From: a bacterium
Lineage (GTDB): Bacteria > Margulisbacteria > Marinamargulisbacteria > SXXA01
NCBI GenBank assembly: GCA_018402095.1
Contig: JAGYJO010000022.1
Span: 1-14,305, forward strand
Direction of reading: 5' to 3'
Length of the DNA: 14,305 nt
The translations under genes and the position numbers were made by a program. The notes beneath the pieces were generated by a model. The model saw only the letters and a program-made list of their open reading frames with translations. It searched no databases and was not told the origin of the DNA. Positions 1 to 6,150 of the stretch are shown here, piece after piece (the first letter of the stretch is position 1; each line of letters opens with the position of its first letter).

Positions 1-9
1 AAAAACTTC

Positions 10-34
10 TTTCGCTCAGCGAAGCTGAGCGAAA
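10..34 (-). terminator. Perfect 25-nt hairpin, possible terminator of the repeat-protein gene
   Basis: TTTCGCTCAGC pairs perfectly with GCTGAGCGAAA (11-bp arms) around a GAA loop. Read on the minus strand, the stem is followed after GAAG by five T (positions 5-1), as in a weak Rho-independent terminator, and it lies downstream of the minus-strand gene ending at 143. It has the same geometry (11-bp arms, C-GAA-G tip) as a hairpin inside folC at 13036-13060, so it may instead be a dispersed palindromic repeat that happens to serve as a terminator. Confidence 0.5.
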
Positions 35-49
35 ATGGAGGATTAACAA

Positions 50-102
50 AGGGCTTAGCTGGTCCCTGAGGCATCTCGAAGGGTGAATCCCTGTTAAGCC
101 CT
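50..102. repeat. Imperfect palindromic element
   Basis: AGGGCTTA (50-57) and TAAGCCCT (95-102) are perfect 8-bp inverted arms. Inside them is a second pairing of TCCCT (63-67) with AGGG (80-83) around a CTGAG...CTCGAAGGG core. That core resembles the very common bacterial intergenic palindrome CCCTGAG(N)TCGAAGGG; the resemblance is from memory, not from a search. It lies just downstream of the minus-strand gene and could help end its transcript. Confidence 0.45.
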
Positions 103-142
103 CTGGCGTAGGAAGTGGTTACAGAATGTTGTTTTTGAGTGG

Positions 143-1270
143 CTATTTCTTTTTGTTTTGAACATGGGTTGTTCTGATTTTTTGAAAATTATCTCGAAAG
201 TGTTCGAGGTAGTTGGGCTGGGCCATGAGGGCGTCAAACATCGTGTCGTCTATTCCAAGTGGGTTTGTCTGTTTTGCGGGTGTGGGTACTTCGGGCTCTT
301 TGGCGGGCATCATGCGTGCGGCTTTCTCCAGAGAAAAGGCCAGGAGTCGGTTAGCCGTTGGATCTGTGAATTTGTGTAGCTGTTTTGTTAGTATATTGAC
401 TGTGTCTGCATAGCTACCGAACTGCCCTGTGTGGATAGCCATGGCCAGTGTTCGTTGTGCCTGTGTGGCTGTGAATTCGGGGAGTCTTTCGAGTAGGGCT
501 TCTTTGATAGTATCTGTGGTGCCTAGTTTGCCTTCGGAAATCGCCAAAGCGAGTCGTTCTTGGGCTTCATGGTCTGTGAATGTTGGAAGATTTTTGGCTA
601 TTTCTAAGCGTGTATTTTCTGCTGCGCCTAATTTTTGGAAATACAGGGCTTTGGCCAGACCTTGTTGTGCTTTTGTGTTTGTAAATGTGGGGAGACTTTT
701 GGCGAGAGTCTCTAATGTTTTTGGATGCGTTCCCAATTTTTGATTGTAGAGTGCGAAGGCTAAGAGATGTTGTGCTTTGTCGTCTGTAAATTTGGGTAAT
801 TGCTGGGCTATTGCACGAAGGGTGTCGTCGTCGGTACCGAGCTTGTGATCATGAATCGCTTGGCTGATCATCCGTTGCGCTTGGGCGTTCGTGAATGTGT
901 GTAGCGATTGGGCAACTGTCGTGAGGGTTGTCGGTGTTTCTCCGAATTTTTGGGTGTAGATGGCAAATGCGAGGGTTCGTTGTGCACAGTCATCGGAAAA
1001 GCACGCGATATGTTCGGCGATGCGTCGCAGTAGGTCGGGATGGGTGCCAAATTTTTGGTGATAGATGGCCATACTGAGCATTCTCTGTGCGCTGGGATCT
1101 GTGATCATGGGTAGTGCGTCTACTGTTTTCTGTAATGAACCAATTGTTTTGCTGATGTGTTCGTCCCAAATGGCGGCCGCTAACTCTCTTTGCGCTATAG
1201 GGGTTGGTTTGGCGTCTGTGGAAACAGCGTTTGTGGTTGTCATGTGACAACACGATTGGGTGAATGACAT
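143..1270 (-). CDS. Helical tandem-repeat protein (35-residue period), function unknown
   Basis: Encodes 375 residues. I chose the ATG at 1270 (protein begins MSFTQSCC) because GGAGG lies 6 nt upstream of it; an ATG at 1294 in the same frame has no such site. About residues 22-315 consist of a 35-residue unit repeated without any insertion or deletion: units begin near residues 57, 92, 127, 162, 197, 232, 267 and 302, with a weaker one before them. Each reads roughly TDxxAQRxLAxAIYxQKLG then TxxxTLxxIAxxLPxF, which suggests two amphipathic helices per unit and an alpha-solenoid like TPR or PPR proteins. I cannot assign it to a named family. No signal peptide or membrane segment is evident. 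The C-terminal 55 residues are not repetitive: a Pro/Lys linker, then a short charged tail ending in KKK. Such solenoids usually bind protein, peptide or nucleic acid; the ligand is unknown. It is probably its own transcription unit, separated from the upstream ATPase gene by an inverted-repeat element. Confidence 0.85.
   Translation of the reverse strand: MSFTQSCCHMTTTNAVSTDAKPTPIAQRELAAAIWDEHISKTIGSLQKTVDALPMITDPSAQRMLSMAIYHQKFGTHPDLLRRIAEHIACFSDDCAQRTLAFAIYTQKFGETPTTLTTVAQSLHTFTNAQAQRMISQAIHDHKLGTDDDTLRAIAQQLPKFTDDKAQHLLAFALYNQKLGTHPKTLETLAKSLPTFTNTKAQQGLAKALYFQKLGAAENTRLEIAKNLPTFTDHEAQERLALAISEGKLGTTDTIKEALLERLPEFTATQAQRTLAMAIHTGQFGSYADTVNILTKQLHKFTDPTANRLLAFSLEKAARMMPAKEPEVPTPAKQTNPLGIDDTMFDALMAQPNYLEHFRDNFQKIRTTHVQNKKK
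368..1102 (-). repeat. Seven full 105-bp coding repeats
   Basis: This stretch encodes the seven complete 35-residue units. The phase is exact at protein level, with AQ at the same place in every unit. At DNA level the units have diverged a lot, so this is an old array kept by selection on the protein rather than a recent expansion. Confidence 0.8.
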
Positions 1271-1349
1271 AGCGGACCTCCATATTGAAATCAAAAATTA
1301 CGGGTGAATGGTGACTGTATTCCCGTTGGTATGATTCTGAAACATAGCT

Positions 1350-1479
1350 CTGTTGCCAAATACTCCATCTGCACCATTTTCGTTCCGTTTATGTAGCGCC
1401 GCTACACCGCACGGACCGAGAAATACCGCATCTGTGGCATTTGGCAACATCGTAAAAGGAGCTGCTTATTTGGCAACAG
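1350..1479. repeat. Inverted-repeat element, MITE or IS-end remnant
   Basis: CTGTTGCCAAAT at 1350-1361 has its reverse complement ATTTGGCAACAG at 1468-1479. A second inverted copy, ATTTGGCAACA, lies at 1439-1449. Between 1351 and 1449 the pairing continues imperfectly, with GTTCCGT opposite a GGTCCGT-type segment, toward a central TGTAGC-GCC-GCTACA hairpin. The whole 1351-1449 stretch is therefore one large imperfect palindrome. It contains no usable reading frame. It lies between two minus-strand genes and could terminate the ATPase transcript, or be a non-autonomous transposon remnant. Confidence 0.6.
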
Positions 1480-1495
1480 CCACTGCGATACAGGC

Positions 1496-2752
1496 TTAGT
1501 GCTCCCAAAGCCGACGTAAGGGTACCGCCATTAGTTTGTCTCCGAAGGGGGCTGTGACTTCGCCATCGTAGAGGACGATACCCATAGAGAAATTGTCGCC
1601 TGCGGCATCTCGTAGTTTTCGCAGTGCTTTGAAGTCTGAGGCAGTGACGGTGGACGAGGCTTTGATCTCAATGCCGGCCACTTGTTGGCCTCTTTCTAGG
1701 ATGATGTCGACTTCGTAGCCATCTCTGTCTCGGAAATGATGCCAAATAATAGGGCGATCTTCCCAACTGGCTTGGCGTTTGAGCTCTTGATAGACAAAGG
1801 TTTCCAATAGCTGGCCCAAAAGGCTGCGGTCTTTGTAGAGGGTTTCGGCACTGATGTCGAGTAAGGCACACGCGACGCCGGTGTCTCCGATATGGAGTTT
1901 TGGGGTTTTGACCAATCGGCTGAGTCGGTTGCTGTGCCAAGGGGATAGCTCTTCGAGTAGAAATACATGAGAGAGTAGGGTGACGTAATCACGAATGGTG
2001 GGTCTGCTGACTTGGAAAGGGCTGGCCATATCCGTCATGTTGAGGAGTCTGGCGGTTTGTCCTGCGGTGAGTGTCATGAGTTTGGCTAGGGCATCGAGGT
2101 CGCTGATGTGTGCCAAGTCTTGAACGTCGCGTTGGATCATCGTGTGGATATAGTCTCTGTACCAAGCGCTGCGGCGACGTGGTAGTTTGGATTGTACCGA
2201 TGGGTAGCCGCCGGTGGTGATGCGCTCGGTGAGCGTTTGTCCCAGTCTGGTGCAGGTGTAGTATCCAAAGGTTGCGTCAAAAAGGGTGTTGAGAAAGTTT
2301 GATTCTTGGCCGTTGATTTCCGATTGTGACAAAGGGTGAATACGTAGTATTTCGACGCGTCCGGCCAGCGAGTCTGAGAGTCTGGGTACGAGTAACACAT
2401 TTGCTGAGCCGGTGAGTATGAATCGTCCGGGACGACGGTCACGGTCCACGCTGGTTTTGATCGCGGTGAATAGCTCTGGGGTTCGTTGGATTTCATCGAG
2501 TATGACTTTGTCGGGAAGATTGGCGATAAATCCCATGGGATCTGTTTTTGCTGCGTCTAGGTGGATCTGGTCGTCGAATGTGATGTAGGTGTAGCGCTGT
2601 TGTTCTGCAATCTGATGGGCCAGCGTTGTTTTGCCACTTTGGCGTGGGCCATGGAGGAGTACGACGGGGGTGTCGGTGAGCGCCTCTTCCAGGCGTGGCA
2701 TGATGAATCGGGGGTAAATGGGGGGTGTAATCATGGTCTGAGAAGTGTACAT
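1496..2752 (-). CDS. AAA-type ATPase with DUF4143-like C-terminal domain
   Basis: Encodes 418 residues, a usual length for this family. The N-terminal ATPase core has Walker A GPRQSGKTT (35-43), Walker B VILDEIQ (83-89) and a sensor-like LTGSAN (113-118). A winged-helix-like segment follows (about 237-272, including PFQVSRPTIRDYVTLL), and then a C-terminal domain with GYEVDIILERG...GIEIKAS (345-366). The spaced D, E and K there resemble a PD-(D/E)XK nuclease fold, as known for DUF4143. These soluble proteins are widespread, often in many copies per genome; their substrate is not established. Two starts are possible (ATG 2752 or ATG 2734) and neither has a clear Shine-Dalgarno site. Three 23-bp tandem repeats begin 7 bp upstream of the first ATG and may control it. 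The gene is divergent from ileS and looks like an accessory gene beside it. Confidence 0.92.
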   Translation of the reverse strand: MYTSQTMITPPIYPRFIMPRLEEALTDTPVVLLHGPRQSGKTTLAHQIAEQQRYTYITFDDQIHLDAAKTDPMGFIANLPDKVILDEIQRTPELFTAIKTSVDRDRRPGRFILTGSANVLLVPRLSDSLAGRVEILRIHPLSQSEINGQESNFLNTLFDATFGYYTCTRLGQTLTERITTGGYPSVQSKLPRRRSAWYRDYIHTMIQRDVQDLAHISDLDALAKLMTLTAGQTARLLNMTDMASPFQVSRPTIRDYVTLLSHVFLLEELSPWHSNRLSRLVKTPKLHIGDTGVACALLDISAETLYKDRSLLGQLLETFVYQELKRQASWEDRPIIWHHFRDRDGYEVDIILERGQQVAGIEIKASSTVTASDFKALRKLRDAAGDNFSMGIVLYDGEVTAPFGDKLMAVPLRRLWEH

Positions 2753-2758
2753 AAAGTG

Positions 2759-2827
2759 TCGGCTAATTGAAAGTTTGTATATCGGCTGATTGAAAGTTTA
2801 TATATCGGCTGATTGAAAGTTTGTGCT
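2759..2827. repeat. Three tandem 23-bp repeats, candidate operator array
   Basis: Three contiguous units at 2759-2781, 2782-2804 and 2805-2827 share the core TCGGCT(A/G)ATTGAAAGTTT and differ only at a few positions, mostly in the last five bases. The 23-bp step is close to two helical turns, so one protein could bind the same face in each unit. The array starts 7 bp from the ATPase start codon, in the region between divergent ATPase and ileS genes. A regulatory role is inference. Absence of spacers rules out a CRISPR array. Confidence 0.75.
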
Positions 2828-2909
2828 TCGTCTCTTGGCCGAATGACAGCGGAAAGTTACACTTGCCGTATTCATTATTATCTATCCCCGTGTGAGGAGT
2901 CTGCTAGCC

Positions 2910-3716
2910 ATGGCCGAAAACCGCTACAAAGAAACTGTTAACCTACCTATTACTGATTTTCCTATTCGTGCGTCACTTCAAGACAGAGAACCGCATTGGT
3001 TGCAACAATGGCCGCTGTTGCCACAGCCAGAGACAACGACGGCTGGGTTTGTCTTGCATGATGGTCCGCCTTATCCCAATGGCAATATTCACATGGGACA
3101 TGCCCTCAATAAAATCCTCAAGGATATCATCGTTCGTTATCAGCGTATGTCGGGTGGTGCGGCTGCTTATGTCCCTGGTTGGGATTGTCATGGCTTGCCG
3201 ATTGAGGTGCAGGTTCTCAAAGAATCTGGGGTCACAGATCAAGCGGTCATCAAGTCGGACATCGCGGCTTTTCGTAAAACATGTGAGCTTTTCGCGCGAC
3301 GTTATGTAGACACCCAACGTGATGATTTTAAACGCTTGGGGATTCATGCGGTTTGGGAAAACCCCTATCTGACCTTGAACCCGAGTTATGAAACGGCGGT
3401 ACTCACCAGTTTTGCGCGTATGGCTGAAAATGGGATCGTGTACCAAGGGCGCAAGCCGATTCACTGGTGTATGGAGTGTCAGACAGCCTTGGCCGAAGCA
3501 GAAATCGAACACGCGGATCATCGCTCACCGTCTGTTTATGTCGCCTTTCGTGTGGCGCAGACAGCGCTAGCGTTGCCCGAAAATACAGCCTTTGCGGTAT
3601 GGACGACAACGCCATGGACCTTGCCTGCCAACGTTGCTGTGGCGGCGCATCCGGAATTATCTTATACGTTGCTGGGTTTCACCCCCACCCCTCCCAGGAG
3701 GGGGAAAAAGAGTTAG
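2910..3716 (+). CDS. ileS: Isoleucyl-tRNA synthetase, N-terminal part (frame broken by an insertion)
   Basis: IleRS charges tRNA-Ile with isoleucine in the cytoplasm. The ATG at 2910 is chosen because GAGGAG (2894-2899) precedes it by 10 nt; a GTG at 2892 is in frame but unsupported. Genuine IleRS sequence runs for about 255 codons, to about 3674. It holds the class I HIGH-type motif PYPNGNIHMGHA (HMGH at residues 61-64), the PGWDCHGLPIE segment and the editing-domain motif TTTPWTLPAN. The frame then enters an inserted palindromic element, adds 13 foreign residues (GFTPTPPRRGKKS) and stops at TAG 3714-3716. IleRS resumes at 3743 in the -1 frame. As written, this piece alone would lack KMSKS and the anticodon-binding part and could not work. 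Neighbours normally seen with ileS in proteobacteria (ribF, lspA) are absent here. Confidence 0.9.
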   Translation: MAENRYKETVNLPITDFPIRASLQDREPHWLQQWPLLPQPETTTAGFVLHDGPPYPNGNIHMGHALNKILKDIIVRYQRMSGGAAAYVPGWDCHGLPIEVQVLKESGVTDQAVIKSDIAAFRKTCELFARRYVDTQRDDFKRLGIHAVWENPYLTLNPSYETAVLTSFARMAENGIVYQGRKPIHWCMECQTALAEAEIEHADHRSPSVYVAFRVAQTALALPENTAFAVWTTTPWTLPANVAVAAHPELSYTLLGFTPTPPRRGKKS

Positions 3717-3742
3717 GCGAAGGGCTTTGCCCTTCGGATCCC
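3675..3742 (+). repeat. Double-hairpin palindromic element inserted in ileS
   Basis: IleRS similarity stops at ...SYTLL (codon ending 3674) and resumes at GDAQHVLVVASLVEKV (from 3743), so about 68 nt (71 if the GGG codon is included) have no counterpart in the family. The extra DNA carries two perfect hairpins: CCCCTCC-CA-GGAGGGG (3688-3703) and CGAAGGGC-TTT-GCCCTTCG (3718-3736). A GGATCC follows at 3736-3741, a motif that also recurs in the folC insert and near the right end of the window. The length is 3n+2, which explains the frame change. The exact ends cannot be fixed without an uninterrupted relative. Confidence 0.75.
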
Positions 3743-5689
3743 GGGGATGCTCAGCATGTTTTGGTTGTCGCCAGTTTGGTCGAAAAAGTCGCCGCGACAT
3801 GTGGTTGGGATAGCTACGAAGAAGTCGCCACCTTTACAGGTAAAGAACTCGAAGCCACCCGCCTCAAGCATCCCTTTTTGGACCGTGATGTACCGGTGGT
3901 CTTGGCGGACTATGTCAGTGATACGGATGGTACTGGTTTTGTTCATATTGCTCCCGGTCATGGCCAAGACGATTATCAGGTAGGTCAGGCCGTTGGCTTG
4001 CCGACGTTGATGTTTGTCGAAAACGATGGTCGTTTTGCGGCAGATACGCCGCTGGTTGCCGGTCAGTCCGTTTTTGATGCGAACAAAACCATTGGGCAGG
4101 CCATGTCGGACGCTGGCACCTTGTTTAAATTGCAGTTCATCAAGCACAGTTACCCACATTGCTGGCGTTGTAAAAATCCTGTTATTTTCCGCGCAACCAA
4201 ACAGTGGTTTGTGGCCATGGACAAGCCTGTTGCCGAGACAGGAAAAACCCTGAGAGAGCTGGCGATGGCCAGTATCGGAGAGACGACATTCATTCCGGCT
4301 TCGGGGGCGAATCGTCTGCAGTCGATGATCGAAAACCGTCCAGACTGGTGTATTTCCCGCCAGCGGTTCTGGGGTATCCCTATTCCTGTGTTCTATTGTA
4401 AGTCCTGTCGTGAACCACATATCACAGGTGTTTTTCATGAGTCCGTTATCGCGCTTGTCGCGGCCAAAGGGAGTGGTGCTTGGTTTGTGGATGCGCCAGA
4501 AACTATTTTGCCTGCGGGAACCGCTTGCGGCTGTGGTTATACGGCTTTCGAAAAAGAGACGGATATTCTCGATGTGTGGTTTGAGTCGGGTGCGAGTTTT
4601 GCGGGTGTATTGACCGCTGAGCATGGCTTGCGTCAACCTGCGGATCTTTACCTCGAAGGGTCTGACCAACACCGCGGGTGGTTTCAGTCCTCGATGTTGA
4701 TTGGGCTTGGGGCCTATCAGCAGGCGCCGTTTAAAGCTATTTTGACGCATGGGTTTCTCGTGGATGACAAAGGTCGCAAGATGAGCAAATCTGTCGGGAA
4801 TGTCATCTCGCCAGAATCGGTGATCAAAGAATATGGTGCGGATATTTTGCGCTGGTGGATAGCCAATTCAGACTTCAAGCTGGACGTTGCTGTTGCCAAA
4901 GGGATTATCAATCAGGCTCGGGACACCTTTTCGAAAGTGCGCAATACCATTCGTTTTTGTTTGAGCAACTTACACGATTTTGAATTTGAGCGTGATGCGG
5001 TGCCTGTGTCGGACATGGATGTCATGGACCGTTGGGCGCTCAGTATTCACAATACGCTCGTGAGAGAGACCCAGATCTCTTTTGATAAATATGACTTTCA
5101 TACGGCTGTCCAAAAGATTCATGAAGCCTGCGCTGTGTCTTTGAGTGCAGGGTACTTGGACATGGTCAAAGATCGCCTCTATTGCGATGGCAGCGCTAGC
5201 CAGACACGCCGTAGTACGCAGACGGCGATCTTCTATTTGGTGGATACGCTCATTCGGTTGATAGCACCGGTGTTGGTGTTCACTGCGGAAGATGCGTATA
5301 GCCATCTGCGCAAACCAAACAAGGAAGCCACGGTTCACCGCGAAAGCTACCCAACGCCGATTGCATTCGACAATGAAGACACACACCGAGATGTCTTGGC
5401 GCAGGTCTTGCAGATTCGGGACAAGATTTACCAAGAGCTCGAAGGCTGGCGCAAAGCGAAAACGATCAAGAGCTTTTTGGAGACCAAGCTGACGCTGTCT
5501 GTTCCTCAGCATATTGCGAGTTTGGACTGGGAAAGCATTCTCATCGTGAGTCAGGTGACTGTGACGGTTTCTGATGTTGTGTCTGCTGAAATCTCTCTGG
5601 CCGAAGGTGAGAAATGTGAACGTTGCTGGAAAGTGAAGCAGTTATCTGACGGACTCTGTGAGCGTTGTGACGGTGCTTTGTCGAAATAA
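3743..5689 (+). CDS. ileS: Isoleucyl-tRNA synthetase, C-terminal part (-1 frame)
   Basis: This is the rest of IleRS, about 647 codons, open to TAA 5687-5689; joined to the first part it gives about 902 residues, normal for the family. It contains the second editing motif GTGFVHIAPGHGQDDY, then NRPDWCISRQRFWGIPIP, DVWFESG, YLEGSDQHRGWF and GRKMSKSVGN. KMSKS falls near residue 600 of the joined protein. The C-terminus ends in a four-cysteine zinc-binding module, CERCW...CERCD. No internal stop or second frame break is seen, which argues for recent interruption, sequence error or recoding rather than long decay. The same frame happens to be open back to 3467, overlapping the first part, so a -1 shift anywhere before 3714 would join them. 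I see no ribosome-binding site or sensible start for independent translation after the insert. Confidence 0.9.
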   Translation, partial: GDAQHVLVVASLVEKVAATCGWDSYEEVATFTGKELEATRLKHPFLDRDVPVVLADYVSDTDGTGFVHIAPGHGQDDYQVGQAVGLPTLMFVENDGRFAADTPLVAGQSVFDANKTIGQAMSDAGTLFKLQFIKHSYPHCWRCKNPVIFRATKQWFVAMDKPVAETGKTLRELAMASIGETTFIPASGANRLQSMIENRPDWCISRQRFWGIPIPVFYCKSCREPHITGVFHESVIALVAAKGSGAWFVDAPETILPAGTACGCGYTAFEKETDILDVWFESGASFAGVLTAEHGLRQPADLYLEGSDQHRGWFQSSMLIGLGAYQQAPFKAILTHGFLVDDKGRKMSKSVGNVISPESVIKEYGADILRWWIANSDFKLDVAVAKGIINQARDTFSKVRNTIRFCLSNLHDFEFERDAVPVSDMDVMDRWALSIHNTLVRETQISFDKYDFHTAVQKIHEACAVSLSAGYLDMVKDRLYCDGSASQTRRSTQTAIFYLVDTLIRLIAPVLVFTAEDAYSHLRKPNKEATVHRESYPTPIAFDNEDTHRDVLAQVLQIRDKIYQELEGWRKAKTIKSFLETKLTLSVPQHIASLDWESILIVSQVTVTVSDVVSAEISLAEGEKCERCWKVKQLSDGLCERCDGALSK

Positions 5690-5693
5690 CCAA

Positions 5694-5717
5694 GTGGGGC
5701 TTTTGCAAAAGCCCCAC
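5694..5717 (+). terminator. Perfect palindrome after ileS, candidate terminator
   Basis: GTGGGGCTTTTG is followed directly by its reverse complement CAAAAGCCCCAC, 5 nt after the ileS stop codon. The GC-rich outer stem and its position suit transcription termination or mRNA 3' end protection. No clear T-run follows, so it is not a classic Rho-independent terminator. Confidence 0.6.
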
Positions 5718-5718
5718 A

Positions 5719-5856
5719 TCAAGACTTCTTGCGGTAATTAACCCCAGTTATGGGAATTCGATGTAGCAAGAAATCTCCCTGTAATTTGTTTTTGAAATTT
5801 TCGATAATATTTTGAGCAGCAATGTTCACCCCTCGGGACTGATCGATAATCAGAGT
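5719..5856 (-). pseudogene. Possible C-terminal remnant of an unidentified gene
   Basis: On the minus strand a frame is open from just after a TAA (5857-5859) to TGA 5719-5721. It encodes 45 residues, including NIAAQNIIENFKNKL and RIPITGVNYRKKS, whose composition looks like real protein. There is no convincing start: a GTG at 5829 has no ribosome-binding site. It may be the tail of a truncated accessory or transposase gene lying outside the IS element. I cannot name it. Confidence 0.25.
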
Positions 5857-5903
5857 TTATACCCTTAACGCAGTTGTTTGTCAGTCTCAATGAAATATAA
5901 AGC

Positions 5904-5936
5904 AACAAACCGCGGTAAGGCGGTTTGTTTGTTTTT
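5904..5936 (+). terminator. Rho-independent terminator
   Basis: AACAAACCGC pairs perfectly with GCGGTTTGTT around the loop GGTAAG and is followed by TGTTTTT on the + strand. This is the best intrinsic terminator in the window. It lies 215 nt beyond the ileS stop, so it probably ends the ileS transcript if the hairpin at 5694 is read through. I saw no RNA gene between the two hairpins. Confidence 0.75.
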
Positions 5937-5987
5937 GGTTCGGGGCCCACGGTTTTCTGGAACGTGCATCTTTGTGGCTCTCTTGAA

Positions 5988-6003
5988 CCCGAAAAATGCA
6001 GTT
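5988..6003 (+). repeat. IS left terminal inverted repeat
   Basis: CCCGAAAAATGCAGTT is exactly the reverse complement of 7591-7606. The target duplication TTGAA precedes it at 5983-5987. With AA on the outside the match extends to 18 bp, but starting at CCC is what yields a matching duplication on both sides. Confidence 0.85.
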
Positions 6004-6129
6004 GAGATTTAAAAATGGGCTTTTCAGGGTCTTTTTGGACCGAAGAAAAACATCCTAAAAAAAGCTACCAAGCAGTGGGTTGAAAAAGCAAAAAAAGAGA
6101 GTGTCACCTCCAAAATTCTAGTAAAGTAA

Positions 6130-6150
6130 CTCAACTGCAATGCAGTTGAG
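6130..6150. repeat. Palindrome made of IS-end sequence
   Basis: CTCAACTGCA-A-TGCAGTTGAG is perfect apart from the single central base. TGCAGTTGAG is also the inner part of the IS left end (5998-6007). The palindrome overlaps the end of the transposase frame, whose last residues (NSQLHCS) it encodes. It could be a remnant of a second end or a transcription stop for the transposase gene. Confidence 0.55.

Noticed and set aside
2759..2827. CRISPR-like repeats
   Set aside because: The units are contiguous with no spacers, and no cas genes are present.
2828..2909. T-box or other leader riboswitch before ileS
   Set aside because: The leader is too short and has no T-box sequence or antiterminator stem. 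The same holds for valS, which starts 6 nt after fsa.
3700..3716. Canonical -1 slippery heptamer in the ileS insert
   Set aside because: The zero-frame codons are GGG AAA AAG AGT TAG. No X XXY YYZ heptamer is in phase, since slipping on G AAA AAG mispairs the P site. Recoding therefore stays a hypothesis only.
3713..4750. Long minus-strand reading frame of 345 codons opposite ileS
   Set aside because: It lies entirely opposite well-conserved IleRS sequence, has no ribosome-binding site and has the composition of an antisense shadow. The same applies to 2973-3521, 4970-5512, 9719-10510 and 11558-12208.
5738..5950. 70-codon minus-strand frame after ileS
   Set aside because: It runs through the strong terminator hairpin at 5904-5936, and an alternative frame in the same place (5719-5856) looks more like real protein.
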